From: JBBRGG01 sp038240875
GTDB lineage: Bacteria > Planctomycetota > Phycisphaerae > Phycisphaerales > UBA1924
DNA: 19,315 bases
Direction: 5' to 3'
Assembly (NCBI GenBank): GCA_038240875.1
Contig: JBBRGG010000035.1
Location: 1-19,315 of the forward strand
Shown here: piece by piece, positions 1 through 7,564 of the stretch
Layout of the letters: each line of letters begins with the position of its first letter
Numbering within the stretch: position 1 is the first letter of the stretch
Notes under the pieces: generated by a model
The model's input: the letters and a program-made list of their open reading frames with translations, nothing else
What the model was told of the DNA's origin: nothing
Databases searched by the model: none
Program-made: the position numbers and the translations under genes

Positions 1-1447
1 CCTTCGCCCACAGCCCCGCCAGCACAAACTCGCAGCAACTCGCGCGCACCGCCGGGCTCTCCGACGCATTCACTTCAAACGCCTTGTCCCACACCTTGGG
101 AACGCGCTTCACGATCGTTTCATAATGCGCGCTGGGCAACAAATCACCCACCTCAATCGACACGCCCTTGGCAAAGACCTCGCCAATTTCCGCGAGCCCG
201 TGCTTGGTCACATATTCCTCGAACACAATCCCGATGGCTTGCGCGAGGATCGCGTCCAGCGCCTGCTTCTCGGTCATCTGATGCGAGCCCATCAAGTCCA
301 GCTCCAGCTTCCCCGCGCTAGTCGCGTGAAAGTGCGCCAGGTCCGAAATCCGTGGCACCGCCGGCGACTCTTTCAACACAATCGACCGCCTTCGCGCGTT
401 CGCAATCATCGTGCGATAGTTCGCAATCGTGAATCGTGCCGACACGCCCGACGCATGGTCTACGTGCTTGCTCTTGCGGGCGCACATCGCCATCTGCTCG
501 ACGATTTCCTTCATAAACCGTGGCACAACCACCGGGTACTTTCCACCAAGCTCAACTGCCGCCTCGCGTTCCATGATGTCGATGCCCGCGTCGCGCGTCT
601 TTGGATAGTGCGTCTGGATCGTCGCGCCGATGCGGTCTTTGAGCTGCGGAATGACCTTGCCCGAGCGGTTGTATGTTGTCGGGTTCGCCGAGAAGAGCAC
701 GAGAATGTCGATATCAAACCGCACCGGATAGCCACGAATCTGCACATCGCGCTCTTCAAGAATGTTGAACAATCCAACCTGTACCAGATCGTCCAAATCA
801 GGCAGCTCGTTCATCGCAAAGATGCCACGGTGCATCCGCGGGATCAACCCAAAGTGCAACGCGTCTTCCGCCGACATCGACACGCCCGAAAGAATCTTCG
901 CCGGGTCGATCTCACCAATCACGTCGGCGAACTTTGTCCCTGGCGCAAGCCTCTCCGCGTATCGGTCCGATCGATGCCACCACGCAATAGGCGTGTTCTC
1001 ACCCAATCGCTCCAACACCGCGCGACCCGCCCGCGTGATCGGCTTAGTCGGGTCATCGTGCAACGGCGCCGCCTGCGCCTCAGCGCTTGTATCGATGTAG
1101 GGTGTCCATTCATCCAGGAACGCCGCCATCTGTCGCATCAGACGGCTCTTTCCCTGCCCCTTCTCGCCTAGAAACAGCATGTCATGACCCGCGAGCAGCG
1201 CGTTTACCACTTCGGGAATCACCGTGTCGTCATAGCCCACGATCCCAGGAAAGAGTTCGGTACCCTCCTCCAGCGCGCGAACCAAGTTGTCTCGCAGTTC
1301 AATTGCCACTGGCTTTGATACCCATCCACTCGCGCGAAGCGCGGCGAGCGTCATGATCGCAGGCGGCGTGTTCTGGTCACCAGTCCTCGCAGAAGCAGGC
1401 TGGTGAGTGGCTGTATTCGACGTCGGTGATGCGGTTGGAGTATTCAT
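1..1447 (-). CDS. MoxR/magnesium-chelatase-like AAA+ ATPase (3' end outside window)
   Basis: This gene reads leftwards from an ATG at 1447 and stays open to the window edge, giving 482 codons without a stop. After a Pro/Thr/Ser-rich N-terminal tail of about 30 residues comes an AAA+ module. It has Walker A GEKGQGKS at residues 94-101, a Walker B-like GIFAMNELPDL at about 208-218, and a sensor-1 stretch (FSANPTTY) followed by PQLKDR. This is the Mg-chelatase ChlI/MoxR arrangement. The normal Walker B Asp-Glu reads Asn-Glu (N213-E214); from memory NELPDL is characteristic of one ChlI-like subfamily, so the change alone need not mean loss of activity. Such ATPases usually work as ATP-driven rings with a von Willebrand A-domain partner, often encoded next door; any partner here would lie beyond position 1. 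The start has no strong Shine-Dalgarno. The substrate cannot be told. The family call is secure, the cellular role unknown. Confidence 0.88.
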   Translation of the reverse strand, partial: MNTPTASPTSNTATHQPASARTGDQNTPPAIMTLAALRASGWVSKPVAIELRDNLVRALEEGTELFPGIVGYDDTVIPEVVNALLAGHDMLFLGEKGQGKSRLMRQMAAFLDEWTPYIDTSAEAQAAPLHDDPTKPITRAGRAVLERLGENTPIAWWHRSDRYAERLAPGTKFADVIGEIDPAKILSGVSMSAEDALHFGLIPRMHRGIFAMNELPDLDDLVQVGLFNILEERDVQIRGYPVRFDIDILVLFSANPTTYNRSGKVIPQLKDRIGATIQTHYPKTRDAGIDIMEREAAVELGGKYPVVVPRFMKEIVEQMAMCARKSKHVDHASGVSARFTIANYRTMIANARRRSIVLKESPAVPRISDLAHFHATSAGKLELDLMGSHQMTEKQALDAILAQAIGIVFEEYVTKHGLAEIGEVFAKGVSIEVGDLLPSAHYETIVKRVPKVWDKAFEVNASESPAVRASCCEFVLAGLWAK

Positions 1448-1469
1448 AATGTGCAAGAGCTATTCAACC

Positions 1470-1488
1470 GCCGGTTTGCAGTACCGGC
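1470..1488. promoter_or_regulatory. Small inverted repeat in the ATPase leader
   Basis: Arms GCCGGT and ACCGGC (6 bp) are separated by 7 bases. The repeat lies 23-41 bp upstream of the ATPase start codon, so in that mRNA it would form a small stem in the 5' leader. A function is not shown. Confidence 0.3.
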
Positions 1489-1567
1489 TGTGCTGGGTTC
1501 GTGGGCCAATACTTTGTGCGACTTCCCAAGGGTTTCGTTCGCAAGTGCTCCCTAGTTTCTCTCGCTG

Positions 1568-1586
1568 GATCATGATTGACATGATC
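1568..1586. promoter_or_regulatory. Perfect 7-bp inverted repeat, possible operator
   Basis: Arms GATCATG and CATGATC flank a 5-base spacer. It lies about 120 bp upstream of the ATPase start and about 255 bp upstream of the hydrolase start. The size and spacing fit a dimeric regulator's operator, but no regulator can be assigned. Confidence 0.3.
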
Positions 1587-1839
1587 TTGTTCGCGCGTTT
1601 ACGGACAATTGCAATTCCCGTCGGTTTACAACTATTTGATGCCACCAAATCTAGTTTAATGCGGTATATAGAGTGTTCGATGATTTGGGGACGAAGGGAG
1701 TTAGCTGCGCACCATGTCTCATTAAATTTCCGTGACTATCTCATTTTCTGCGTCCAACCCGTCTTCGATCGCGTCTTTGCTTTAATTCTCCACGCGAGCT
1801 TGTGGCACACCCTGTGCACGCCGCGCACAAGTCGTAATT

Positions 1840-3408
1840 ATGCGCACCTACAGAGTATTTCCAATGCGTCACGTTGCCGCTATTTGCTTCTTCACATTTC
1901 TCGCTCTGCTCGTTCTCCCGCAATCTCTTCGCGCAGGCGTATTTGACGTTGACACCCTTCGCGCCGAGCGTGGCGAGATCTACTCCCCTTGGGCTCTAAA
2001 CTCTCTCGCCAAACTCGCGCCAAAGCCTTTTACTCCACCAGGCAATGGCCCCGCCACCAATCTAGCAGCTCTTGAACCATCATCCCTAATGCTCGACCGC
2101 CTGCGTGGCATCATGCTTCGACTTACCAGCCAAGACGTCGGCGTGCTTCGTGGCATGACCAAATCCGGCTCGCGCGAACCAATCCCCGAATCCGCCACCC
2201 AATTCGCCATTATCCGCCTGACCGCCGTCAAGCGACAAGCCTTCGTCGAAATCCGCCGCGATCAAATAGGTAATGTCTGGGCTCGAGAAATCGACATTCA
2301 AAGCCCACCAAAGAAGACTGCACTCGGCGCCCCCCTCGGCGCCCCCCTCGGCGTCCCTCTCGACCGCACCATGTTCGACTCACTCGCGCGTTCAATGTGG
2401 TGGTACACAGGCTTCTTCGACTCTCGCGCCCGCACCACCAATGGCACGTCATCCGCCCAGCCTCTCGACGAAATCCAAATCGGCACTTTCATCTCCGCTC
2501 CCTATCGCGTCAGTGGTGCCGATCTCGACAAACGCTTTGCAGGCAAGCAATACATAGATCAAACCACCGACCGCGACCTCACTCAGGAACGCTTCGCCAT
2601 CTACGTCCCCGCTTCTATTAACGCAAGCAAACCCGCGAGCCTGCTGATATGGCTCAACCCAATTCCTAACGGCTCCATCCCTCGCGAACTTATTCCCGCC
2701 CTCGAAGCCCAAGGCATCATTGCCGTCTCACCAACCGACGCCGCCAGCACTCGCACCGTTACCAATCGCGTGCAACTCTGCCTCGACGCCGCATACACCA
2801 TGATGTCTCGCTATCACGTCGATCCCGCTCGCATCTACATCGGCGGCTTCAGCGCTGGTGGCGGCTTTGCCAATCTAGTCTGGATGGCGTACCCCGAAGT
2901 CTTTCAAGGCGTGCTTCTGGTTAGCGGCGCAAGCTTCTATCAAGAAGTCCAAGCCGGGCCCGCTGCTTACTGGGGCAAGCAGTACAACGAACCTTATCGC
3001 ACAAACCTCGCTTTACTCGCGGGCAAACGCGTCGCCGCAATCGCAGGCGAAACCGACCCAGGTCGGCCATACGTCGAAGCCGTCGCCAAACGCATGCAGC
3101 TCGAATCAATTGATGCCAAATCCTTCATCGCCCTCGCCCAAGGCCACCACGTTCCCACACCTGCCGACCTCACTAAAGCCCTGAATTGGCTCGATGGCAT
3201 CGCAACCGAAAATAGGTCAACCAAGCTCGAAGAAAGTAACGCCCTCGAACGCGACCTTCTGTTGCCCACTCCTACCACCAAACCTACTGGCAAGCCTCGC
3301 ACCGACAAAGAAATCCGCAAAGCGATCGCACGCATCACGCGCGAAACTCCCTGGACGCCCGCGGCGTGGCGCGCCGCCGAGCTAGTAGACGGGCTCGTAA
3401 TCAAATAG
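1840..3408 (+). CDS. Secreted alpha/beta hydrolase (esterase / PHB-depolymerase-like)
   Basis: The predicted protein has 522 residues. It begins with a signal peptide: a hydrophobic core within residues 11-28 and a likely cleavage near LRA/G. The N-terminal part, to about residue 240, is not recognised. From about 245 to 450 there is an alpha/beta hydrolase of the polyhydroxybutyrate-depolymerase/LpqC/dienelactone-hydrolase type. The nucleophile elbow GGFSAGG puts Ser at 338; the likely acid is Asp406 (GETDP) and the likely His is 436 (QGHHVP). The enzyme should act outside the cytoplasm on an ester; the substrate is unknown. A 12-bp unit repeated three times encodes a GAPL-type run near residues 162-173. 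The tail, from about 455, is rich in Lys, Arg, Thr and Pro. Neither ATG 1840 nor the in-frame ATG 1864 has a clear Shine-Dalgarno; 1864 would give a more compact signal peptide. No operon partner is seen. Confidence 0.85.
   Translation: MRTYRVFPMRHVAAICFFTFLALLVLPQSLRAGVFDVDTLRAERGEIYSPWALNSLAKLAPKPFTPPGNGPATNLAALEPSSLMLDRLRGIMLRLTSQDVGVLRGMTKSGSREPIPESATQFAIIRLTAVKRQAFVEIRRDQIGNVWAREIDIQSPPKKTALGAPLGAPLGVPLDRTMFDSLARSMWWYTGFFDSRARTTNGTSSAQPLDEIQIGTFISAPYRVSGADLDKRFAGKQYIDQTTDRDLTQERFAIYVPASINASKPASLLIWLNPIPNGSIPRELIPALEAQGIIAVSPTDAASTRTVTNRVQLCLDAAYTMMSRYHVDPARIYIGGFSAGGGFANLVWMAYPEVFQGVLLVSGASFYQEVQAGPAAYWGKQYNEPYRTNLALLAGKRVAAIAGETDPGRPYVEAVAKRMQLESIDAKSFIALAQGHHVPTPADLTKALNWLDGIATENRSTKLEESNALERDLLLPTPTTKPTGKPRTDKEIRKAIARITRETPWTPAAWRAAELVDGLVIK
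2323..2358 (+). repeat. Three tandem 12-bp units inside the hydrolase gene
   Basis: The unit CTCGGCGCCCCC occurs twice exactly and a third time with two changes. It encodes Leu-Gly-Ala-Pro, Leu-Gly-Ala-Pro, Leu-Gly-Val-Pro. It stays in frame, so copy-number change would alter protein length without a frameshift. Confidence 0.9.
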
Positions 3409-3440
3409 CCAAATCTTCGCCACCAGCGCGCAAGCAAAGA

Positions 3441-3465
3441 GGCCCAGCAATGACGCCGGGCCCGG
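3441..3465. terminator. Possible hairpin between convergent genes
   Basis: GGCCC at 3441-3445 can pair with GGGCC at 3458-3462, and the 10-bp palindrome CCGGGCCCGG occupies 3456-3465. It sits about 30 bp past the hydrolase stop and about 75 bp from the end of the converging regulator gene. There is no T-run, so an intrinsic terminator is only a possibility. Confidence 0.3.
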
Positions 3466-3538
3466 TGAGGAACAATGTGTTGTGCCTGTTGCTACACGCA
3501 ACTAGCTTTCACTGAATCAGGCTTTACGTCGCTACATA

Positions 3539-4117
3539 TCACGCAACCAGATTCGTCGCTGACTCAATCGAATCAACAACCTGGCGAACCTGGAATGGCT
3601 TCTTCAAGAACTGGTCAAAGCCCTGCGACTTAAGCGACATGCTCTGACCTTCAGTCAGTCGGCTCGACATAGCGACAATCTTCGTGAACTGAAGGTTGTC
3701 GTTCTTGCGAACCGAGTCCACGATGATCTTGGCATCGTTATCGCCGATGTGCAAATCGAGCAACAGCACATGAGGCTTGAACTTCTCGCACTCCATCCCA
3801 GCATTGAACGCGGTCGTCGAAGTCCGAATCTCGTACGAAGTCTGCTCCGTCAAAATCCGCTCCAGCGTGTCAACCACTTCCTTCTCGCCATCGGCGATCA
3901 GAACCCGCGTCCGTCCCGACGTCATCCCCTCCAGCGGAATGCCGTGCGCTCGCATAAAGCGCATGAGTTCCGATGCAGGAATTCGCCGATCGCGCGACCC
4001 AGGGATGCGATATCCCTTCAGGGTGCCCGAGTCGAACCACTTGGATACGGTTCGCGGCGCAACATTGCAGATCTTCGCAACTTCGCCGGTTGTCAGCACG
4101 TCTTTTTCGATTGGCAT
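3539..4117 (-). CDS. Response regulator with N-terminal excisionase/BldC-like HTH
   Basis: I start this at the ATG at 4117 because GAGGTGA, a 7-base match to the anti-Shine-Dalgarno, lies just upstream; a start 25 codons further out (4192) is open but less convincing. The 192-residue protein has a MerR/excisionase-type helix-turn-helix at about residues 7-56 (TTGEVAKI, then PRTVSKWFDSG and the RIPGSRDRRIP wing). A CheY-like receiver follows at about 69-190. The receiver has D76 in the acid pocket, likely phosphoacceptor D121 in LLLDLHIGD, S151/S152 and K173 in KKPF. The second acid-pocket Asp reads Gly77, but the site otherwise looks able to accept phosphate. It should be a DNA-binding regulator controlled by an unlinked histidine kinase; none is in the window. 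The DNA-binding domain comes first, opposite to most response regulators. Targets are unknown, and the neighbouring palindromes are candidates. Confidence 0.87.
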   Translation of the reverse strand: MPIEKDVLTTGEVAKICNVAPRTVSKWFDSGTLKGYRIPGSRDRRIPASELMRFMRAHGIPLEGMTSGRTRVLIADGEKEVVDTLERILTEQTSYEIRTSTTAFNAGMECEKFKPHVLLLDLHIGDNDAKIIVDSVRKNDNLQFTKIVAMSSRLTEGQSMSLKSQGFDQFLKKPFQVRQVVDSIESATNLVA

Positions 4118-4121
4118 AGGT

Positions 4122-4129
4122 CTCACCTC
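4122..4129 (-). promoter_or_regulatory. Ribosome-binding site that sets the regulator start
   Basis: On the minus strand this reads GAGGTGAG and is followed by ACCT and the ATG at 4117. It is the main reason for rejecting the longer frame starting at 4192. Confidence 0.75.
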
Positions 4130-4216
4130 GGCACGAACGGTGACCGACACACCGGAATAACGCGCCGGTGTCCGTCGGGACATGCTTTCCATCGGCGGTT
4201 CCTTCCCTGCGGTTCA

Positions 4217-4226
4217 CTGCGCATGC
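4217..4226. promoter_or_regulatory. Palindrome GCGCATGCGC, copy 1
   Basis: This is a perfect 10-bp palindrome 100 bp upstream of the response-regulator start codon. The same 10-mer recurs at 4800-4809. It could be a regulator binding site; no experiment or family match supports this. Confidence 0.35.
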
Positions 4227-4304
4227 GCCAATGATCTCACATTGTCTGCCAAATGGCTCTTTGTCATGTCAATCAATCATGCAGCGTGAGCCGTTTGACC
4301 ACTC

Positions 4305-4323
4305 ATGCGCGGGTATTGCGCAT
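4305..4323. promoter_or_regulatory. Split inverted repeat ATGCGC / GCGCAT
   Basis: The 6-bp arms ATGCGC and GCGCAT are 7 bases apart and are the same half-site as in the two 10-bp palindromes of this region. The spacing suits a dimeric DNA-binding protein or a small hairpin. The role is inferred only. Confidence 0.3.
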
Positions 4324-4799
4324 CTGCCAGTCATCGTCGTTACCTTTTTTCCCTCCTTATCGAATCTTTATTCTTCCATTTCCACCTCTATATGGTCGTC
4401 GTTTGACGAACACCCCCTCTATCAATTAGACTGCCAACGGCTATGTTCGGTCGCCAGGTCGAACCTCTTTTTCCACTGTCTCGCTCTCAGATCATCTATC
4501 CACCTAGCGTAGCCAGCCGATGCTTGTTCGTATTGTGTTAGCATTTGTAGCGTTTGTGTGCCAGTTCTTCTCTAGACCTTCGTTGCAGCATCCATCACTT
4601 TGCCTCTTCGGTACAACCTCTATCAACGCCTTTGCACCGATGGCTCGCTCATTCGGAATAGTGGAGCATGACAACCATTAATCAGTGAGCGATCTCGGTA
4701 GTGAAAGGTCAGTCCATCGGGCATGCAGCTGTTCACAAATTGAACGTATTTTCGCACAGAATTCTGTCTTGTCTCGAATAGTGTTTGGGCCAGAGCAGT

Positions 4800-4809
4800 G
4801 CGCATGCGC
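4800..4809. promoter_or_regulatory. Palindrome GCGCATGCGC, copy 2
   Basis: This is the same perfect 10-mer as at 4217-4226, here about 175 bp upstream of the GTG start of the repeat-protein gene. Together the copies bracket the AT-rich part of the divergent intergenic region. Confidence 0.35.
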
Positions 4810-4970
4810 TATTCTCCCTCTTCACGTTCGGCGTCGTCCACAATCGCCAGGCTTACCGCCCAGCTTTGCGCGTCAGTCAATGTTTAGGGTTTGTGTTGGT
4901 ATTTTCTCTTCCGATGGCTCTTCGCCATGCGAAGATTCCAAGGCGCTACCACATCGGTGGCTATTGGGTG

Positions 4971-4976
4971 AAGGAG
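4971..4976 (+). promoter_or_regulatory. Ribosome-binding site that sets a GTG start
   Basis: AAGGAG is followed by a 6-base spacer and GTG at 4983. The ATG codons further upstream in the same frame have nothing comparable, so this fixes the start of the repeat-protein gene. Confidence 0.8.
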
Positions 4977-4982
4977 TCGACT

Positions 4983-7268
4983 GTGACCGAGTGCTTCGGA
5001 GTTCGCGCGAACCATCGTTCCATTTCTTCCTCGATTTCCGCTTCCTCGATTTCTGTCGGAGTCGGCCTTCGAGCCGCCGCACTGATCGCGTTAGTCGCTG
5101 GACTGGCCATTCCTTCTCTGGCCTTTGCCCAGAGTAATGCGCCCGCTGGCTCGACTTCCGCCAGTTCTACTTCTGCGAAACAAGATCGTCCCACCGACGC
5201 CGCCTTGCTCGCCAACTTCCTTCATTTTGTCATGATCGACAACCACGAGCTCGCTGAGTCCTATGGCAACGAGCTTCTCGCGCGTGCCCTCGCTCCCGCT
5301 GACTTTGTCAAACTCGTCGAAGTTGGCGACACCGACCGATTCCTCTCCGTCACTCGTCGCGCCGCTCGCGTTGATCGACTTGATCAAATCGCATCCGCCT
5401 TCCTCAAGGTACACCAGACCGGCCTCTTGGGCCGCGCCCGTGATCAAGCCGAAATCACCAAGAATATTGGCCTGCTCACCGGCAACCTCCGTGGCCGACT
5501 CCTGGCACAAGAGCGTCTGGTCGCCGCTGGCGAATACGCCGTCCCCCAGCTCCTCGAAGCCGTCCTCAACCGTTCCAACATTGCCCAAGGTGCCGAAGCC
5601 CGCAAAGTGCTCATTGCAACAGGCCGTCAAGCCGTCGTTCCCCTAGGCACCGCCCTCGCTAAAATGACTCCAACCGACCAGGAAATCGTCGCCGAAGTCC
5701 TCGGCCAGATTCCCTACCGCACCAGCCTCCCCTACCTCGCCGATTTGTCCCAGGCATCGAGCGTTGAAAGCGTCAAGTCCGCTGCCGCCCGTTCCATCGA
5801 TCGCCTCGGCGGGGCCGATACCGACGCCGCCGGCCTCTATCAGCGTCAAGCCGAGGGGTATTACGCCGAACGCAGCGAAGTCACCAGCTTCCCCAACGAA
5901 GAGCACCAGCTTCTCTGGGGCTATGACCCACGCCAAGGCTTGCAGATGAGCGCGATCCGCACCGAAGTCTTCCATGAAGCCATGGCGATGCGTCTCGCCG
6001 AACGCGCCATGGTTCTCCAGTCTGGCCAGTCGGGCGTTTCTCCCGACACCCTCGCTCTCTGGGTCGCGTCCAATTACGTCCGCGAGATCTCAACTCCCTC
6101 GGGCTATACCAACCCCGCCTACCCCGCGACACGTCGCGGTGCGGAATACTTCGGCGTAGCCGCTGGCCCCGAAGTCGCCCAGCTCGTTCTCAGCCGTGCA
6201 ATTGACACCCGCAATACGCCTCTTGCTCGCAAGGCGTTGTCCGCCGTCGAACGCACCGCAGGCGTATCGGCCCTGAATGTTCAGGCCCGTCGCCCCTTGC
6301 TCGAAGCCCTCGACTATCCAAACCGCCGTGTTCAGTTTGAGTCGGCGTTGGCAATTGCTTCGTCCAATCCCGCCGAGGTCTTCCCCGGTTCTGACCGCGT
6401 TGTTCCCACGCTCGCCAGCGCGGTGCGTGGCGCAGCTTCGCAGTACGCCGCAATCCTCACCAGCGAGGCCGAGTTGTACCAGCGTTTGCGTGGCGTCTTC
6501 GAAGCCCAGGGGTACAGCGTGCTTCCTCAGGGACGGACCCTCGCCGATCTCTCAGGCCCCATCAGCGAAGCCCCCGGGATCGAGCTGGTTATTGTTGCCG
6601 AAAATTCGGGCGAGCGTTGTGGCGAGGCCATCGATGCCGCTCGTTCTTCTTCCAAGACCATGGCTACGCCCGTGCTCGTCCTCACCAGCGCGGACGCATA
6701 CATCGACCTCGCCCGTCGCTTCGATGGCGATCAAACTGTCGCCGTCCGCCAGCTCGCTGCTGGTGACGAAGCCGCCGCCAAGACGGCTCTCTCGCTCGTC
6801 GAAGCCGCCTCGGGCGGCCCGATCAACGAAACCGAAGCCGCCGACTATCGCACGCGTTCTCTCGCTGCGATGCGTGACCTCGCCGTCTCCGGCTCGACGA
6901 TCTTAAAGGTTGCCGACGCAACTCCATCTCTTATTATCGCACTCGATCAAATACAAGATCAATCTGCCCGCGCGGCAATCGCCGACATCTTGTCGCGCGT
7001 CAATGAGGCACGTGCCCAGCGTGCCATCATGGATGCAGGCTTGAATGCAAGTGGTGACGAACGCGCCGCTTTGTTTCAGGCCGTCGCTGGCAGTGCCAAG
7101 CGTTTCGGTGGCCAGCTCGAAGAGCGCCAGGTTCGTCGCCTGATGGAACTCGCTAATTCCGCCTCCAACGCCAGTGGCGACGTGGAAGCCGCTTCAGCCG
7201 CTTCACTCATGGGCGCACTCAAGCTCCCCAATGCCAACTTACTCCCCATGGTTCTAGGCGAGAAGTAA
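4983..7268 (+). CDS. Exported HEAT-like repeat protein with a receiver-like domain
   Basis: I start at GTG 4983 because of the AAGGAG six bases upstream; the frame is open 66 codons further up but without support. The 761-residue protein has a long signal peptide (hydrophobic core about 30-48, cleavage at AFA/Q after residue 49), then a Ser/Thr/Ala linker. Helical repeats resembling HEAT repeats follow at about 170-277 (VPQLLEAVL, VVPLGTALAK and so on), with more helical repeat-like sequence at about 395-485 and 640-755. Between these, about 488-605, is a segment that looks like a CheY fold without its catalytic Asp residues. No enzyme motif is seen; HEAT-type proteins usually act as scaffolds. 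The gene stands alone, opposite the response regulator, and ends in a strong terminator. The function is unknown. The export call is good; the repeat-family call is moderate. Confidence 0.75.
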   Translation: MTECFGVRANHRSISSSISASSISVGVGLRAAALIALVAGLAIPSLAFAQSNAPAGSTSASSTSAKQDRPTDAALLANFLHFVMIDNHELAESYGNELLARALAPADFVKLVEVGDTDRFLSVTRRAARVDRLDQIASAFLKVHQTGLLGRARDQAEITKNIGLLTGNLRGRLLAQERLVAAGEYAVPQLLEAVLNRSNIAQGAEARKVLIATGRQAVVPLGTALAKMTPTDQEIVAEVLGQIPYRTSLPYLADLSQASSVESVKSAAARSIDRLGGADTDAAGLYQRQAEGYYAERSEVTSFPNEEHQLLWGYDPRQGLQMSAIRTEVFHEAMAMRLAERAMVLQSGQSGVSPDTLALWVASNYVREISTPSGYTNPAYPATRRGAEYFGVAAGPEVAQLVLSRAIDTRNTPLARKALSAVERTAGVSALNVQARRPLLEALDYPNRRVQFESALAIASSNPAEVFPGSDRVVPTLASAVRGAASQYAAILTSEAELYQRLRGVFEAQGYSVLPQGRTLADLSGPISEAPGIELVIVAENSGERCGEAIDAARSSSKTMATPVLVLTSADAYIDLARRFDGDQTVAVRQLAAGDEAAAKTALSLVEAASGGPINETEAADYRTRSLAAMRDLAVSGSTILKVADATPSLIIALDQIQDQSARAAIADILSRVNEARAQRAIMDAGLNASGDERAALFQAVAGSAKRFGGQLEERQVRRLMELANSASNASGDVEAASAASLMGALKLPNANLLPMVLGEK

Positions 7269-7307
7269 GCAACACCTACGCACTCGACAACATGTGTGAT
7301 TCTCGAA

Positions 7308-7336
7308 GCCTCCTCGTTACGCGAGGAGGCTTTTTT
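7308..7336 (+). terminator. Strong rho-independent terminator
   Basis: Arms GCCTCCTCG (7308-7316) and CGAGGAGGC (7322-7330) pair perfectly over 9 bp around a 5-base loop. Six Ts follow directly. It lies 40 bp past the stop of the repeat-protein gene. Confidence 0.95.
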
Positions 7337-7372
7337 GCATCGACATCCGCTCTGTGAAATGCCTCTTGCATC

Positions 7373-7400
7373 TCGCCTTTTACCTTTCGCCTTTTACCGA
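7373..7400. repeat. Two tandem 14-bp units
   Basis: TCGCCTTTTACC occurs at 7373-7384 and again at 7387-7398, a 14-bp period. It directly precedes the 7-bp array and seems part of the same repeat block. Confidence 0.8.
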
Positions 7401-7435
7401 ATGCCTCATGCCTCATGCCTCATGCCTCATGCCTT
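7401..7435. repeat. Five tandem copies of a 7-bp unit (ATGCCTC)
   Basis: Four exact copies of ATGCCTC are followed by one ending in T. The array lies 65 bp downstream of the terminator and shares its TGCC core with the arrays at 19118 and 19237 read on the other strand. Confidence 0.95.
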
Positions 7436-7564
7436 TCGCTTTGGCTTTAGTCCGAGAGCGCACATGCAAGAGTTCCATAATCTCGCTGAAACTCGCGTGC
7501 TTTCGCCCATTCAAAGTTGACCCCCCACGCGCGATTCATCCACGCGATACAGCCGGACTTTCGC

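Larger units (their letters stand above)
1448..1839. other. Divergent intergenic region, about 390 bp
   Basis: This non-coding stretch separates the leftward ATPase gene from the rightward hydrolase gene, so promoters for both should lie here. It holds two inverted repeats, listed separately at 1470-1488 and 1568-1586. Open frames crossing it have no family resemblance and no convincing ribosome-binding site. I see no tRNA and no convincing sigma-70 box pair. Confidence 0.5.
4118..4982. other. Long divergent intergenic region, about 865 bp
   Basis: This stretch separates the leftward response regulator from the rightward repeat-protein gene. Its central part (about 4230-4780) is visibly more AT-rich than the genes around it. 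Frames read through parts of it, but their translations are low-quality and no Shine-Dalgarno supports them. It contains two copies of the palindrome GCGCATGCGC and a related split inverted repeat at 4305-4323. Promoters for both genes, and possibly a small RNA, could lie here; I cannot demonstrate either. Confidence 0.5.

Noticed and set aside
125..1171. Long plus-strand open frame (348 codons)
   Set aside because: The minus strand at the same place encodes a clear AAA+ ATPase with Walker A, Walker B-like and sensor motifs. The plus-strand translation is Arg/His-rich and matches nothing.
1407..1946. Plus-strand open frame across the intergenic region
   Set aside because: It overlaps both the ATPase start and the hydrolase signal peptide, has no ribosome-binding site, and its composition is unlike the neighbouring genes.
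4168..4512. Plus-strand frame of 114 codons in the AT-rich intergenic region
   Set aside because: No Shine-Dalgarno and no recognisable domain or signal peptide; the Ser/Leu/Cys-rich translation looks like random sequence.
4785..4982. N-terminal extension of the repeat protein
   Set aside because: The extension would place 66 unlike residues before a signal peptide; the GTG at 4983 has a near-perfect ribosome-binding site.
7517..7560. Sigma-70 promoter starting at TTGACC (7517) ahead of the pilins
   Set aside because: A good -35-like hexamer is present, but no acceptable -10 box lies at 16-18 bp.
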